From positions 744,001-808,000 of the forward strand of contig CAVPSQ010000010.1 in assembly GCA_963708455.1 (NCBI GenBank): a DNA stretch of 64,000 nt, written 5' to 3'. The stretch comes from CAIMUS01 sp963708455. Its GTDB lineage: Bacteria; Pseudomonadota; Gammaproteobacteria; Competibacterales; Competibacteraceae. Below the pieces are notes generated by a model. It saw nothing but the letters and a program-made list of their open reading frames with translations. It was not told the origin of the DNA and ran no database searches. This document shows, one piece after another, positions 35,259 through 44,334 of the stretch (the stretch's first letter is position 1; each line of letters begins with the position of its first letter). The position numbers were made by a program, and so were the translations under genes.

Positions 35259-35303
35259 CCCCTCCTTGAATAAGGAGGGGTGGCGCGTAGCGCCGGGGTG
35301 GTT
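35259..35303. repeat. Intergenic dispersed palindromic repeat
   Basis: CCCCTCCTTGAATAAGGAGG continues GGTGGCGCGTAGCGCCGGGG and TGGTT. It forms a CCCCTCCTT/AAGGAGGGG hairpin followed by a smaller GGCGCGTAGCGCC hairpin. It sits in the 303-bp gap between the divergent TIR-STAND gene and the Phd-like gene. Nothing else definite was found in that gap apart from the SD of the Phd-like gene. Confidence 0.7.
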
Positions 35304-35426
35304 TCGGTTAATTTCCTCGTCCTTGAATGGTTCTAATCGTTGCTCTTGAGCCGCAGGACTTGAACAAATACACTTGTTCTGGTGTCATTTCAGGTACTAG
35401 ACCGCGTACCGATAGGAGTTAAACTT

Positions 35427-35690
35427 ATGAACGCCATACCTGCTCAGGAGATCAAGCGCCGTGGCATCGCCGCCGTGGATGATCTCATCGCCAAAGGAGA
35501 TGTCCACATCATCCGCAACAACCAGCCGCAGTACGTCGTACTTTCGCAGGAACGGTACCAGGAACTGCTCGAAGCGCAGGATGAAGCCTACGTGGCGCGC
35601 CTGCATGCGTCGCTGGAGGATCTCAAGGCGGGGAGAGTGAAACGCGGCACGGCAGAGGACTTGATCCGCGAACTGAACCTGGAAGACTGA
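35427..35690 (+). CDS. Phd/YefM-type antitoxin
   Basis: An 87-residue antitoxin starting MNAIPAQEIKRRGIAAVDDL, the DNA-binding half of the Phd/YefM fold, with VHIIRNNQPQYVVLSQERY in the middle and an acidic C-terminus (DLIRELNLED) that would wrap the toxin. The ATG at 35427 has AGGAG 8 nt upstream. An in-frame earlier codon at 35382 has no such site. It is followed after 3 nt by the toxin gene. Confidence 0.9.
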   Translation: MNAIPAQEIKRRGIAAVDDLIAKGDVHIIRNNQPQYVVLSQERYQELLEAQDEAYVARLHASLEDLKAGRVKRGTAEDLIRELNLED

Positions 35691-35693
35691 GGC

Positions 35694-35969
35694 ATGTACA
35701 CGCTCCTCTGGACGGCCGGATTTACGCACTCGGCGGAAAGATTCGTGAAGGGCCATCCGGAGTTACGGGAAAAATTCGCCGCGGTTCTGCGCGATTTGGA
35801 AAGCGATCCATTCCAACCGCACCTGAAATATCATCCCCTTGGCGGCCAACTGAAAGGTGTCCAGGCCATCAGCTTCACTTACAGCTACCGCATCACACTG
35901 ACGCTTGTGGTGACGGAGGATGAGATCACCTTACTCGACATTGGCAGCCACGACGCGCTATACCGGTAA
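35694..35969 (+). CDS. RelE/YafQ-type mRNA interferase toxin
   Basis: A 91-residue RelE-fold protein: WTAGFTHSAERFVKGHPELREK, then DPFQPHLKYHPLGGQLKGVQAISFTYSYRI in short form, and a C-terminal EITLLDIGSHDALYR. The LKGxxAxSxxYxYRI pattern and the GSHDxLYR end are usual in this group, which cuts mRNA at the ribosome. Paired with the adjacent Phd-like antitoxin. Catalytic residues vary in this family and were not assigned. Confidence 0.88.
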   Translation: MYTLLWTAGFTHSAERFVKGHPELREKFAAVLRDLESDPFQPHLKYHPLGGQLKGVQAISFTYSYRITLTLVVTEDEITLLDIGSHDALYR

Positions 35970-36101
35970 CCCGGCTTCCGCAACTGGATCTCAACTTTGC
36001 CCGATTTACGGCATTTTCGGCACGTAAGTGCTTGATTGGCCATAGCCCCAGGAGGTAGTGTTATAAACTGATGTGTTGGCATGAGGACAGGTTGCAGCGG
36101 G

Positions 36102-36500
36102 TCACGCTAATTTCAGCTCGGGGATTACCTGGGCCAGTTGTTCGAAGTCGCGATCTTGATGCAGCAGGAGCAAATCGTGCTCGATGGCGATTCGGGCAAT
36201 CAGGCAATCCACCGTGCTCCGGATGGTGATCCCTTGGCGGCGGCAGGAAAAATAGAGCCGGGCCGCTTCCACATAACTTTCCTTGTCGTCAAGCGGGTGA
36301 TAAAAGCGCTGGCAACCGAAGTAATCCCTGAACTGCTCAAACCGTTGGATCGACTCCGCCCCCTGGAGAATCTCCTGATAAATAATCGCCGTGAGACCCA
36401 CCGTCTCACCATGCTGCAAGAGCTGCCTTAACCGATTCACCACGGGCGTATCCGCACCATGCAGAAAGCCGATCCAGGCAGACGTATCGACCAGGTACAT
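36102..36500 (-). CDS. vapC: VapC-type PIN ribonuclease toxin
   Basis: A 132-residue PIN-domain toxin. The acidic metal-binding residues are visible: D5 in MYLVDTSAWI, E43-44 region in IIYQEILQGA, D95 in STVDCLIARIA, and the late D in LLLHQDRDFEQL. VapC toxins cut tRNA or rRNA. The stop and start spacing to vapB (3 nt) indicates one transcript. Confidence 0.93.
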   Translation of the reverse strand: MYLVDTSAWIGFLHGADTPVVNRLRQLLQHGETVGLTAIIYQEILQGAESIQRFEQFRDYFGCQRFYHPLDDKESYVEAARLYFSCRRQGITIRSTVDCLIARIAIEHDLLLLHQDRDFEQLAQVIPELKLA

Positions 36501-36503
36501 GAG

Positions 36504-36707
36504 TTAGCCGCTCTCGATGCGCAACGCTTTGTAGTCGTAGTCTTCCCGGATGCCGCCTTGATTGTAAAGCTCCAGCAAATTACGGCGCCGGTATTTTTCC
36601 ACCAACTCGAGCAGGGCCTGATGCACCAACTCGCGTTTGGTTTTCGCATCCGTATACTTGAAGGCCTCTTGAACGAGTTCATCGTCCAATACAATATTCG
36701 TGCGCAT
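36504..36707 (-). CDS. vapB: VapB-type antitoxin
   Basis: A 67-residue antitoxin beginning MRTNIVLDDELVQEAFKYTD, a ribbon-helix-helix DNA-binding start, then KRELVHQALLELVEKYRRRN and an acidic/hydrophobic C-terminus (GIREDYDYKALRIESG) that masks VapC. AAAGG stands 9 nt before the ATG at 36707. An ATG two codons earlier is too close to that site. Confidence 0.92.
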   Translation of the reverse strand: MRTNIVLDDELVQEAFKYTDAKTKRELVHQALLELVEKYRRRNLLELYNQGGIREDYDYKALRIESG

Positions 36708-37104
36708 GATCATACACCTTTAGATACATCAGTCGCTGTGATTTTAGCATGACATAGACTGGCATTACCGCAGACAGGTTGAACGCGGCTGGAGAGGTGA
36801 TCGTCAAAAACGTCCCAACCCACTACGGCAGGCTCAGTTACACCCTACGCCGAGGCTACCCACTTAAGACGGGCCAGTTGAGGCGCTCACACCCGGATTG
36901 GGAAGACCCGGCGGTTGAGATGATGGATATCCACTTAAGCCGGGACAGTGCGTAGAGTGACCGCAAAGGGCCGGCAAGGATGCCGGCGCTCTCAGGATCG
37001 AGAGGGTCCCGCCTTAAGTGGGTAGTCGAACAGTCGAGGCGTTCGCTGCGGACAGCGCCACCTGCAGCAAGTATCCTGTAGAAGTAGTGATAAGGATAAA
37101 AGCG
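36708..37104. other. Intergenic region between vapB and the methyltransferase gene
   Basis: 397 bases with no gene. The central part is the terminal-inverted-repeat element at 36856-37025. The first 150 bases must contain the vapBC promoter and the last 80 the methyltransferase promoter, but neither shows a clear consensus. Confidence 0.6.
36856..37025. repeat. MITE-like element with 18-bp terminal inverted repeats
   Basis: The ends CTACCCACTTAAGACGGG (36856-36873) and CCCGCCTTAAGTGGGTAG (37008-37025) are inverted copies with one mismatch in 18. An internal third copy, CCACTTAAGCCGGGAC, lies near 36931. The 170-bp element has no coding capacity, which fits a non-autonomous miniature transposable element. 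No target duplication was seen. Confidence 0.8.
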
Positions 37105-37845
37105 ATGACTTTTAAAGACCATTTTTCCGAACAGCCCGACGCTTACCACCGCTATCGTCCTCGTTATCCCGATGCCCTGTTCGCTTACCTGGCCTCGCAG
37201 ACAGACAGACATGAGCGTGCCTGGGATTGCGCGACCGGCAACGGTCAGGCGGCGTTCGCGCTGGCGGATTATTTCGAACACGTGATCGCCACCGACGCCA
37301 GCGCGGCCCAGCTTGCCCAGGCGCCGCCCCATCGCCGGATCGATTACCGAGTAGCACCGGCCGAGCAGTCGGGCCTGGAAGGCGGATCGGTCGATCTGCT
37401 CACGGTAGCCCAGGCGCTGCACTGGTTCGATCTCGACCGCTTCTATGCCGAGGCGAAGCGGGTGCTGCGGCCGGGTGGCGTGGTGGCCGTCTGGTGTTAT
37501 GAACTGGCCACCATCACGCCTGCGGTGGACCGGGTGACGCAGCATTTCTACAGCGCCCTGCTGGGGCCTTTCTGGCCACCGGAGCGGCGCCATGTCGAAG
37601 CCGGTTACCACGACCTGCCGTTTCCCTTCGTGGAACAGCAAGCGCCTCCTTTTGCAATGACGGCGGATTGGGATCTGGAGCAGTTGCTGGGCTATTTGAG
37701 CACCTGGTCGGCGGTGCAGCAGTATCGACGCCAGCGGGGACAGGACCCGTTGCAGGCGTTACAGCGAGAATTGCAACCAATCTGGGGGGAGACTCCCGGA
37801 AAGCAGTCGATCCGCTGGCCGCTGCAATTGCGGGTGGGGCGCTGA
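37105..37845 (+). CDS. Class I SAM-dependent methyltransferase
   Basis: A 246-residue methyltransferase of the methyltransf_11 type. The SAM site is visible as AWDCATGNGQAAFALADYF (motif I, about residues 36-54), IATDASAAQL (motif II) and VDLLTVAQALHWFDLDRFY, then RVLRPGGVVAVW (motif III). The opening FKDHFSEQPDAYHRYRPRYP is typical of small-molecule methyltransferases of unknown substrate. ATG at 37105 with AAGGAT upstream. Confidence 0.92.
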   Translation: MTFKDHFSEQPDAYHRYRPRYPDALFAYLASQTDRHERAWDCATGNGQAAFALADYFEHVIATDASAAQLAQAPPHRRIDYRVAPAEQSGLEGGSVDLLTVAQALHWFDLDRFYAEAKRVLRPGGVVAVWCYELATITPAVDRVTQHFYSALLGPFWPPERRHVEAGYHDLPFPFVEQQAPPFAMTADWDLEQLLGYLSTWSAVQQYRRQRGQDPLQALQRELQPIWGETPGKQSIRWPLQLRVGR

Positions 37846-37942
37846 GTCGTTGCATTTCCCTCATCCGACAGTTGTGCATAATCTGCCAATCGCTTAACTT
37901 TAACTGTCTTTATCGTATCGACTAGAGGAAACGGTCGCTGTC

Positions 37943-38899
37943 ATGATTCCCGACTTTCTGGATTTCGAGAAACCCATCGCCGAACTGGAAGACAAGCTCG
38001 AGCAATTGCGTCGCCTGTGCAACGATTCCGAACTGGATATCAGCGACGAGATGGCGCGCCTGGAAACCAAAAGCAAGGCGCTGACCCAATCTATTTTCGG
38101 CACGCTGACTTCCTGGCAGATCGCGCAGCTGGCCCGTCACCCGGCGCGTCCCTATACCTTCGATTATGTGCAGCGTATTTGCAGCGACTTCCAGGAATTG
38201 CACGGCGACCGCGCCTTTGCCGATGATCCGGCCATGGTCGGCGGGCTGGCGCGGCTGGATGGCCGGCCGGTCGTGCTGATCGGTCACCAGAAAGGCCGCG
38301 ATACCAAGGAAAAGCTGGTGCGCAACTTCGGCATGTCCCGTCCGGAAGGTTATCGCAAGGCCTTGCGGCTGATGCAACTGGCCGAGCGCTTCCAACTGCC
38401 GCTGCTGACCTTCATCGATACCCCCGGCGCCTATCCCGGCATCGACGCCGAAGAACGCGGCCAGAGCGAGGCCATCGCCCGCAATCTGTTCACGATGGCG
38501 CAACTGCGCATCCCTATTATTTGCACCGTGATCGGCGAGGGAGGATCGGGCGGCGCGCTGGCGATCGGCGTGGGCGACCGCGTGCTGATGCTGCAATACA
38601 GCACCTATTCGGTGATTTCCCCGGAGGGTTGCGCGTCCATTCTGTGGAAGAGCGCCGCTAAAGCGCCCGAGGCGGCGGAAGCGATGGGCATGACTGCGGA
38701 CCAGCTTAAGAAATTAAATCTGATCGACGCCATTATCGAAGAGCCGCTGGGCGGCGCGCATCGCAACGTCAACCGCATGGCCGAAAACTTGCGAGGGGCT
38801 TTGTTACAGTCCCTGGAGGCGGTGAGCCAGACGCCAGTGGACGAACTGGTGGAACAGCGCTATCGACGTTTATTGAGCTACGGCAGGTTCAAGGAGTGA
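37943..38899 (+). CDS. accA: Acetyl-CoA carboxylase carboxyltransferase subunit alpha
   Basis: A 318-residue subunit that, with AccD, moves the carboxyl group from biotin to acetyl-CoA to make malonyl-CoA for fatty acids. It starts MIPDFLDFEKPIAELEDKLE. The crotonase-fold core shows DTPGAYPGIDAEERGQSEAIARN in short form, GEGGSGGALAIGVGD, and SPEGCASILWK. Length and ends match gammaproteobacterial AccA. An intrinsic terminator follows at once. Confidence 0.98.
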   Translation: MIPDFLDFEKPIAELEDKLEQLRRLCNDSELDISDEMARLETKSKALTQSIFGTLTSWQIAQLARHPARPYTFDYVQRICSDFQELHGDRAFADDPAMVGGLARLDGRPVVLIGHQKGRDTKEKLVRNFGMSRPEGYRKALRLMQLAERFQLPLLTFIDTPGAYPGIDAEERGQSEAIARNLFTMAQLRIPIICTVIGEGGSGGALAIGVGDRVLMLQYSTYSVISPEGCASILWKSAAKAPEAAEAMGMTADQLKKLNLIDAIIEEPLGGAHRNVNRMAENLRGALLQSLEAVSQTPVDELVEQRYRRLLSYGRFKE

Positions 38900-38902
38900 C
38901 AA

Positions 38903-38933
38903 TGCTACCGAAAATTATAGGGTAGCAGTTTTT
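38903..38933 (+). terminator. Rho-independent terminator after accA
   Basis: TGCTACC (38903-38909) pairs with GGTAGCA (38921-38927) around an 11-base loop, followed by GTTTTT. It begins 3 nt after the accA stop. Confidence 0.85.
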
Positions 38934-39012
38934 ACGCCAAACCTGCATACTGGTTATTATGAAATATAATTATTTCGCTTGAACAGCAGTGAATTTTCCG
39001 GGGAAAGACGGC

Positions 39013-40398
39013 ATGCCTGATACCGCAATCGTCTTTGATAGTGAACTGATCCGTAAATACGACAAAGCCGGCCCTCGTTATACTTCGTACCCGACAGCGG
39101 TGCAATTTAACGAGGGTGTGGACACTGTTAATTATAGTGAATTGGCGCGGGCCAGCAATACCGCCGGCAGGCCGCTGTCATTGTATTTCCATATTCCCTT
39201 CTGCGACACCGTTTGCTATTACTGTGCCTGTAATAAGATCGTCACCCGCAACCGCGCCCGCGCGGCTCCCTATCTGGCCCGTCTGGAGCGGGAAATCGCC
39301 CTGCAGGGCGCCCTGTTTGACCGTTCCCGGCCGGTCGTACAACTGCACTGGGGTGGCGGTACCCCGACTTTCCTCAGCGCTGTGGAAATGCGCCGGTTGA
39401 TGGCGGTTACCGCCGCACACTTTCAACTGCTGGACGACGATCGCGGCGAGTACTCGATTGAGATCGATCCGCGGGAGGCGGATGCCGCCACCATCGCTCT
39501 GTTAAGGGAATTGGGCTTCAACCGGCTCAGCATCGGTATCCAGGATTTCGATCCGCGGGTGCAAAAGGCGGTCAATCGTCGGCAATCGCCAGAGGTCACG
39601 CTGGCGGCGTTCGAGGCGGCCCGCCGTGAGGGCTTCAAATCCATCAGCGTCGATCTGATCTATGGCCTGCCGCAGCAGACCGTCGCCCGGTTTGCCCGCA
39701 CCCTGGACGCCGTCATCGCCGCCGCTCCGCAGCGCATCGCCGTTTTCAACTACGCCCATTTGCCGGAACTGTTCAAGACCCAGCGCCAGATCGACGCCGC
39801 CACGCTGCCGGCGCCGGCGGAAAAACTGGCTATACTCGAAGCCGTTATCGACCAGCTGACCGCTGCCGGTTATATCTACATCGGCATGGACCATTTCGCC
39901 CAACCCGACGATGAGCTCGCCCTAGCGCAGCAGTCGGGCGCGCTGTATCGCAACTTTCAGGGCTATAGCACCCATGCCGACTGCGATTTGATCGGGTTGG
40001 GAGTTACCGCCATCGGCATGGTGGGGGACAGCTACAGCCAGAACCTGCGCAATCTGGATGACTATTGCGCCCGCCTCGACGCCTGCCGGCTGGCGGTGTT
40101 CCGCGGCGTCCTGCTGGATGCCGACGATCGTCTGCGCCGGGAGGTAATCACCCAACTGATTTGTCATTTCAACCTGGATTTCGACTGGATAGCTGCCCGC
40201 CACGGGATCGATTGCAGCGCTTACTTCAGCACTGAACTGGCAGCGCTCGAGGATCTGCAGGTGGACGGCCTGGTACGCCTGAGCGCTGCCGGCATTCAGG
40301 TGCTGCCGCCCGGGCGGTTGTTGATTCGCAATATCTGCATGGTATTCGACCGTTATCTACGTCAGCAATACAATCCCCGGTTTTCCAAAGTAATTTGA
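39013..40398 (+). CDS. hemN: Oxygen-independent coproporphyrinogen III oxidase
   Basis: A 461-residue radical-SAM enzyme that decarboxylates coproporphyrinogen III to protoporphyrinogen IX under low oxygen. The [4Fe-4S] motif is CDTVCYYCACNK (CX3CX2CXC), with YTSYPTAVQF near the start, GGGTPTFLS after it, and the HemN C-terminal domain (FNYAHLPELFKTQ, then GMDHFAQPDDELA). The ATG at 39013 (MPDTAIVFD) is preferred to an upstream GTG-type start. The two-SAM HemN signature separates it from HemW-like proteins. Confidence 0.97.
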   Translation: MPDTAIVFDSELIRKYDKAGPRYTSYPTAVQFNEGVDTVNYSELARASNTAGRPLSLYFHIPFCDTVCYYCACNKIVTRNRARAAPYLARLEREIALQGALFDRSRPVVQLHWGGGTPTFLSAVEMRRLMAVTAAHFQLLDDDRGEYSIEIDPREADAATIALLRELGFNRLSIGIQDFDPRVQKAVNRRQSPEVTLAAFEAARREGFKSISVDLIYGLPQQTVARFARTLDAVIAAAPQRIAVFNYAHLPELFKTQRQIDAATLPAPAEKLAILEAVIDQLTAAGYIYIGMDHFAQPDDELALAQQSGALYRNFQGYSTHADCDLIGLGVTAIGMVGDSYSQNLRNLDDYCARLDACRLAVFRGVLLDADDRLRREVITQLICHFNLDFDWIAARHGIDCSAYFSTELAALEDLQVDGLVRLSAAGIQVLPPGRLLIRNICMVFDRYLRQQYNPRFSKVI

Positions 40399-40598
40399 TT
40401 TTTCCGGTAGTGGTCGAGCGTATATCTGCACTTCTGTGACAATTTGTTTTTGTTTTGCAGTTTTAATGACATGCGGCTATTGACTATAATTTTTAAATTA
40501 ACCTGTCTTTACCGGGCATCGTTAATCCAGGCCGTTTTCTGGAACGCTCGGCAGATACCTGACCTATTCAAGCGCCAACAACTAAGGAGCCAACTCTG

Positions 40599-42647
40599 AT
40601 GAAGAGCGGCCTTTTAAATGACCTGCACAGATTTGCTAATGACATTATTCTCGTTACAGACGAGCATGATAAGATTATTTACGCCAATGATCGTGCGATA
40701 ACGGCCTACGGCCTGCAGTCTGAAGCCCTGTTGCAGCATACCCTGGAAGAGTTGCTCGACCCCGTAGCCCGCGCTGATTTCGCCATTGAATGGCGCCGCA
40801 CGGCCAGCAAGGGAATGAATCTTTTCGAAACTATCTGCCGGCGCGCCGACGCCACCGTCTTTCCGGTGGAAGTCAGCGTGCGTCTCATCGACCTCCATGG
40901 CCAGCGCTTCTATCACAGTATCCTGCGCGACCTCAGGGAACGCCGTTCCCTCACCACTCCTCACCAACTCAATTGGGAACTGTACGCCATGCTGCTGGAG
41001 CACTTTCCGAATCCGGTATGGCGTACCGACAGCGCCGGCAGGGGCGCCTACTTTAATCGGGCCTGGCTGGAGTTTACCGGCCGGACACTGGAACAGGAAC
41101 TCGGCGACGGCTGGCAGGAGAACATCCACCCGGATGACCGCGAAGCCTGGCGGCACAATTATGCAGAGGCCGTCCGGGAAGGCCGTCCTCTGGTCGGGGA
41201 ATACCGCTTGCAGCATGGCAGCGAAGGCTATCGCTGGATCGTCGACCGCAGCAAGCCCTGTCGTGATGCGAACGGGGTATTGCTCGGCTATGTCGGCTCG
41301 TGCCACGACATCCATAAAGAGAAGCTGGCGCAGGAACACATTCGTCACATCGGCCAGTACGATTCCCTGACCGGCCTGCCCAACCAGACCTTGCTGGAGG
41401 ACCGCCTGCGTCAGGCGATCGCCAATGCGCGCCGTAGCAAGGGACGGGTAATAGCTTTATTCGCCGATCTGGATTGCTTCAAACTCATTAACGACTCCCT
41501 CGGACATACCATGGGCAATCGCCTGCTGCAGGCCGTGGCAAGACGCCTTCAAGGGTGTCTGCGCGAAAGCGACACCTTGAGCCGGCGCGGGGGAGATGAA
41601 TTCGTCATCATTCTGTCCGAACTCAGGCATCTGGAGGATGCCGCTCATGTCGCCGACAAGCTGTTGCAATCCCTGTCCGAACCCTACAGCATCGACGGCT
41701 TCGAGCTTAACATAACGGCCAGCATCGGGATCAGCATCTACCCCGATGACAGTCAGGATATGGAAACCCTGCTTAAAAATGCCGATGCAGCCATGTACTA
41801 CGCCAAGCAATACGGCCGCAACCGCTATCAGTTCTTTACTCAGGAAATGAACGGCCGGGCCTATGAATATCTGATGATGCAGAACCATCTGCGGCGGGCA
41901 CTGGAGCGCGGGGAATTCGAACTGAATTATCAGCCGCAGGTGGATCTCAAGAAAGGGACTATCGTCGGCGCCGAAGCATTGATCCGCTGGCGGCATCCGG
42001 AGTTGGGATTGGTGTCGCCCGGCCAATTCATTCCTATGGCGGAGGAGAACGGCCTGATCGTTCCCATCGGAGATTGGGTCATGCAGGAAGCCTGCCAGCA
42101 GAATCGCCGCTGGCAGGAGGCCGGCCTGCCGCCGCTGCCAGTGGCCATCAATCTGTCAGCCGCCCAGTTCCGCAAGGAAAATTTTCACGATTGCGTGGAA
42201 CGGGCGCTGCATGAAAACGGGCTCTCTCCCTCTTACCTGGAACTGGAACTGACCGAAGGTACGGTGATGCAGAACGCCGAAGACACTATCCTGATGCTGC
42301 AGGAACTCAAGGCGATGGGAGTGCGGCTGTCGATCGATGATTTCGGCACAGGGTATTCCAGCTTGAGTTATCTGAAGCGTTTTCCCATCGACAAGCTGAA
42401 AGTCGACCGCTCGTTCGTGCAGGACGTTACCTCGAATGATGGCGACGCGGAAATTACCCGTGCCATCATCGGTATGGCGCATGGTCTGGGTTTGAAAGTG
42501 ATCGCCGAAGGGGTGGAACACGAGGATCAGCTCAAGTTTCTGCGCTGGCAGAAGTGCGACGACATGCAGGGCTTTTACTTCAGCAGGCCGCTGCAGGCTG
42601 AAGCGTTTCAGGAACTGCTGATGTCCGGCAAGAAGCTGAACAGTTAA
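40599..42647 (+). CDS. PAS-PAS-GGDEF-EAL cyclic-di-GMP regulator
   Basis: A 682-residue soluble protein. PAS 1 lies at about 5-115 (ILVTDEHDKIIYANDRAI-like) and PAS 2 at about 125-250 (FPNPVWRTDSAGRGAYFNRAW to the PAC end CHDIHKEKL). GGDEF lies at about 260-420 with intact GGDEF and an upstream RESD that fits the product-inhibition I-site. EAL lies at about 430-680 with EALIRW, DDFGTGYSSL and EGVE. Both catalytic centres look intact, so it could make or break c-di-GMP. No membrane segment. A TATAAT at 40485-40490 upstream is a possible -10 element. Confidence 0.95.
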   Translation: MKSGLLNDLHRFANDIILVTDEHDKIIYANDRAITAYGLQSEALLQHTLEELLDPVARADFAIEWRRTASKGMNLFETICRRADATVFPVEVSVRLIDLHGQRFYHSILRDLRERRSLTTPHQLNWELYAMLLEHFPNPVWRTDSAGRGAYFNRAWLEFTGRTLEQELGDGWQENIHPDDREAWRHNYAEAVREGRPLVGEYRLQHGSEGYRWIVDRSKPCRDANGVLLGYVGSCHDIHKEKLAQEHIRHIGQYDSLTGLPNQTLLEDRLRQAIANARRSKGRVIALFADLDCFKLINDSLGHTMGNRLLQAVARRLQGCLRESDTLSRRGGDEFVIILSELRHLEDAAHVADKLLQSLSEPYSIDGFELNITASIGISIYPDDSQDMETLLKNADAAMYYAKQYGRNRYQFFTQEMNGRAYEYLMMQNHLRRALERGEFELNYQPQVDLKKGTIVGAEALIRWRHPELGLVSPGQFIPMAEENGLIVPIGDWVMQEACQQNRRWQEAGLPPLPVAINLSAAQFRKENFHDCVERALHENGLSPSYLELELTEGTVMQNAEDTILMLQELKAMGVRLSIDDFGTGYSSLSYLKRFPIDKLKVDRSFVQDVTSNDGDAEITRAIIGMAHGLGLKVIAEGVEHEDQLKFLRWQKCDDMQGFYFSRPLQAEAFQELLMSGKKLNS

Positions 42648-42974
42648 AGGAGCCGGGCCGTGGCGCCGCATGGCGCTGGCCGGTGAACAGTATACAGGCG
42701 GGCAGCCTCACTGGCTGCCCGCCGCCGTTTCCAGGACTGGTGCTATGGCATTGAGAACCACCCAGTTGCAGCCGCTCGGGCAGGACGCTCATGACGTGCT
42801 CCGGCTGTTGTTCGGCGAGTGCGCCCAGGAACGGCTGGCCGAGTATGGTCAGGCCCAGACAACAGTCGCATTGCAAGCCAAAGCGTCTTAAACTGTACGC
42901 CATTAGCGCCAGGTGGGGGTCTACTGCACTCGCCTGCCGGTGCGCTCACGCTTCCAATGGCCTACGGAGGAAAC
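42648..42974. other. Intergenic region before glgC
   Basis: 327 bases. A 48-codon frame from 42745 (MALRTTQLQPLGQDAHDVLR) ends at 42891, and longer frames exist on the minus strand, but none has a convincing ribosome binding site or known family. It holds the glgC promoter by position; no consensus was identified. ACGGAGGAAAC just before 42975 is the glgC ribosome binding site. Confidence 0.55.
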
Positions 42975-44258
42975 ATGGCAATCAAAATCGATTCACGTTT
43001 CGTCAGCCGTCTGACCCGGCAAACGCTAGCGCTGATTCTAGCGGGCGGTCGTGGTTCGCGACTTTATGAGTTAACCGACTGGCGCGCCAAACCCGGCGTC
43101 CCGTTCGGTGGTAAATTCCGCATCATCGATTTCCCCATGTCCAACTGCGTCAACTCCGGTATCCGACGGATCGGCGTGATCACTCAGTACAAGGCACACT
43201 CCCTGATCCGCCATCTGATCCGGGGCTGGAGCGATTTCCGCTCCGAACTGGGCGAATTCATGGAAGTGTTGCCCGCCTCGCAGCGCGTCAACGAAGGCTG
43301 GTACTCCGGCACGGCCGACGCCATCTACCAAAACCTGGATATCATCAATGCACACGATCCCCAGTATGTCCTGGTGCTGGCCGGCGACCATATTTACAAG
43401 ATGGACTACGGCAACATGCTGGCTTTCCACGTGGAGCAGCAGGCCGATATGACGGTCGCCTGTCTGGAGGTGCCTATCGACGAGGCGCGGGGCGCTTTCG
43501 GGGTGATGACCGTGGACGAGAGCAACCGGGTGCTGCGCTTTGATGAAAAGCCTGACAATCCGTCTTCCATCCCCGGCCAGCCGGGGCTGACGCTGGCCTC
43601 GATGGGCAACTATATTTTCAACACCCAGTTCCTGTACGAGCAATTGATTAAAGACGCCGAGATCGCCGCTTCCCAGCACGATTTCGGGATGAATATCATT
43701 CCCTCGATCATCGACGAACATCGGGTGTTCGCCTATCCGTTCCGGGATCCGATGACCAAAGAGCGGGGTTACTGGCGGGACGTGGGCACGGTGGATGCGT
43801 TCTGGAAAGCGCATATGGAACTGCTGGTCGCCGACCCGGAACTCGATCTGTACGATCAGGACTGGCCGATCCTGACTGCGCAACCGCAACTGCCGCCGGC
43901 CAAATTCATCACCGCTGAAGGAAGGCGGCCGGAAATGGTGGATTCCATGGCGTCGGCAGGGTGCGTGATCATCGGCGCCCACGTGGAGCGTTCGGTATTG
44001 TTTTTCAACGTGGTGGTACAGGCCCACGCCGTGGTGGAGGAAGCGGTGCTGCTGCCGGAAGTGGAGGTCGGCCAAGGGGCGCGCGTTCGCCGGGCGGTCG
44101 TGGATCGCGGCTGCATCATTCCCCCCGGCATGGTGATCGGCGAGAATCTGGAAGAGGACGCCAAACGTTTCCGCGTGACTGCGCAGGGCATTCTGCTGGT
44201 CACGCGGGATATTCTGAATCAGCGGCCCAAGTACTACGCGCCGGATCAGGAACCCTGA
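42975..44258 (+). CDS. glgC: Glucose-1-phosphate adenylyltransferase
   Basis: A 427-residue ADP-glucose pyrophosphorylase, the committed step of bacterial glycogen synthesis. It shows ALILAGGRGSRLYELT (nucleotide loop), WRAKPGVPFGGKFRIIDF, VLVLAGDHIYKMDYG (catalytic Asp region) and a C-terminal left-handed helix. The ATG at 42975 is fixed by ACGGAGGAAAC. An upstream in-frame extension exists but lacks such a site. It is a single gene here, without other glg genes, and converges with nusB. Confidence 0.97.
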   Translation: MAIKIDSRFVSRLTRQTLALILAGGRGSRLYELTDWRAKPGVPFGGKFRIIDFPMSNCVNSGIRRIGVITQYKAHSLIRHLIRGWSDFRSELGEFMEVLPASQRVNEGWYSGTADAIYQNLDIINAHDPQYVLVLAGDHIYKMDYGNMLAFHVEQQADMTVACLEVPIDEARGAFGVMTVDESNRVLRFDEKPDNPSSIPGQPGLTLASMGNYIFNTQFLYEQLIKDAEIAASQHDFGMNIIPSIIDEHRVFAYPFRDPMTKERGYWRDVGTVDAFWKAHMELLVADPELDLYDQDWPILTAQPQLPPAKFITAEGRRPEMVDSMASAGCVIIGAHVERSVLFFNVVVQAHAVVEEAVLLPEVEVGQGARVRRAVVDRGCIIPPGMVIGENLEEDAKRFRVTAQGILLVTRDILNQRPKYYAPDQEP

Positions 44259-44334
44259 CGGGAGTGGTCCACGGGGGCGGCGGCGGCTCTTCCCATCCAA
44301 TGCCACCCTTGGCGTGGACGCGGCGCCGCGCCGC

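Noticed and set aside
42670..42891. 73-codon frame before glgC
   Set aside because: No ribosome binding site, no family, and competing frames on the other strand; described only as intergenic sequence.
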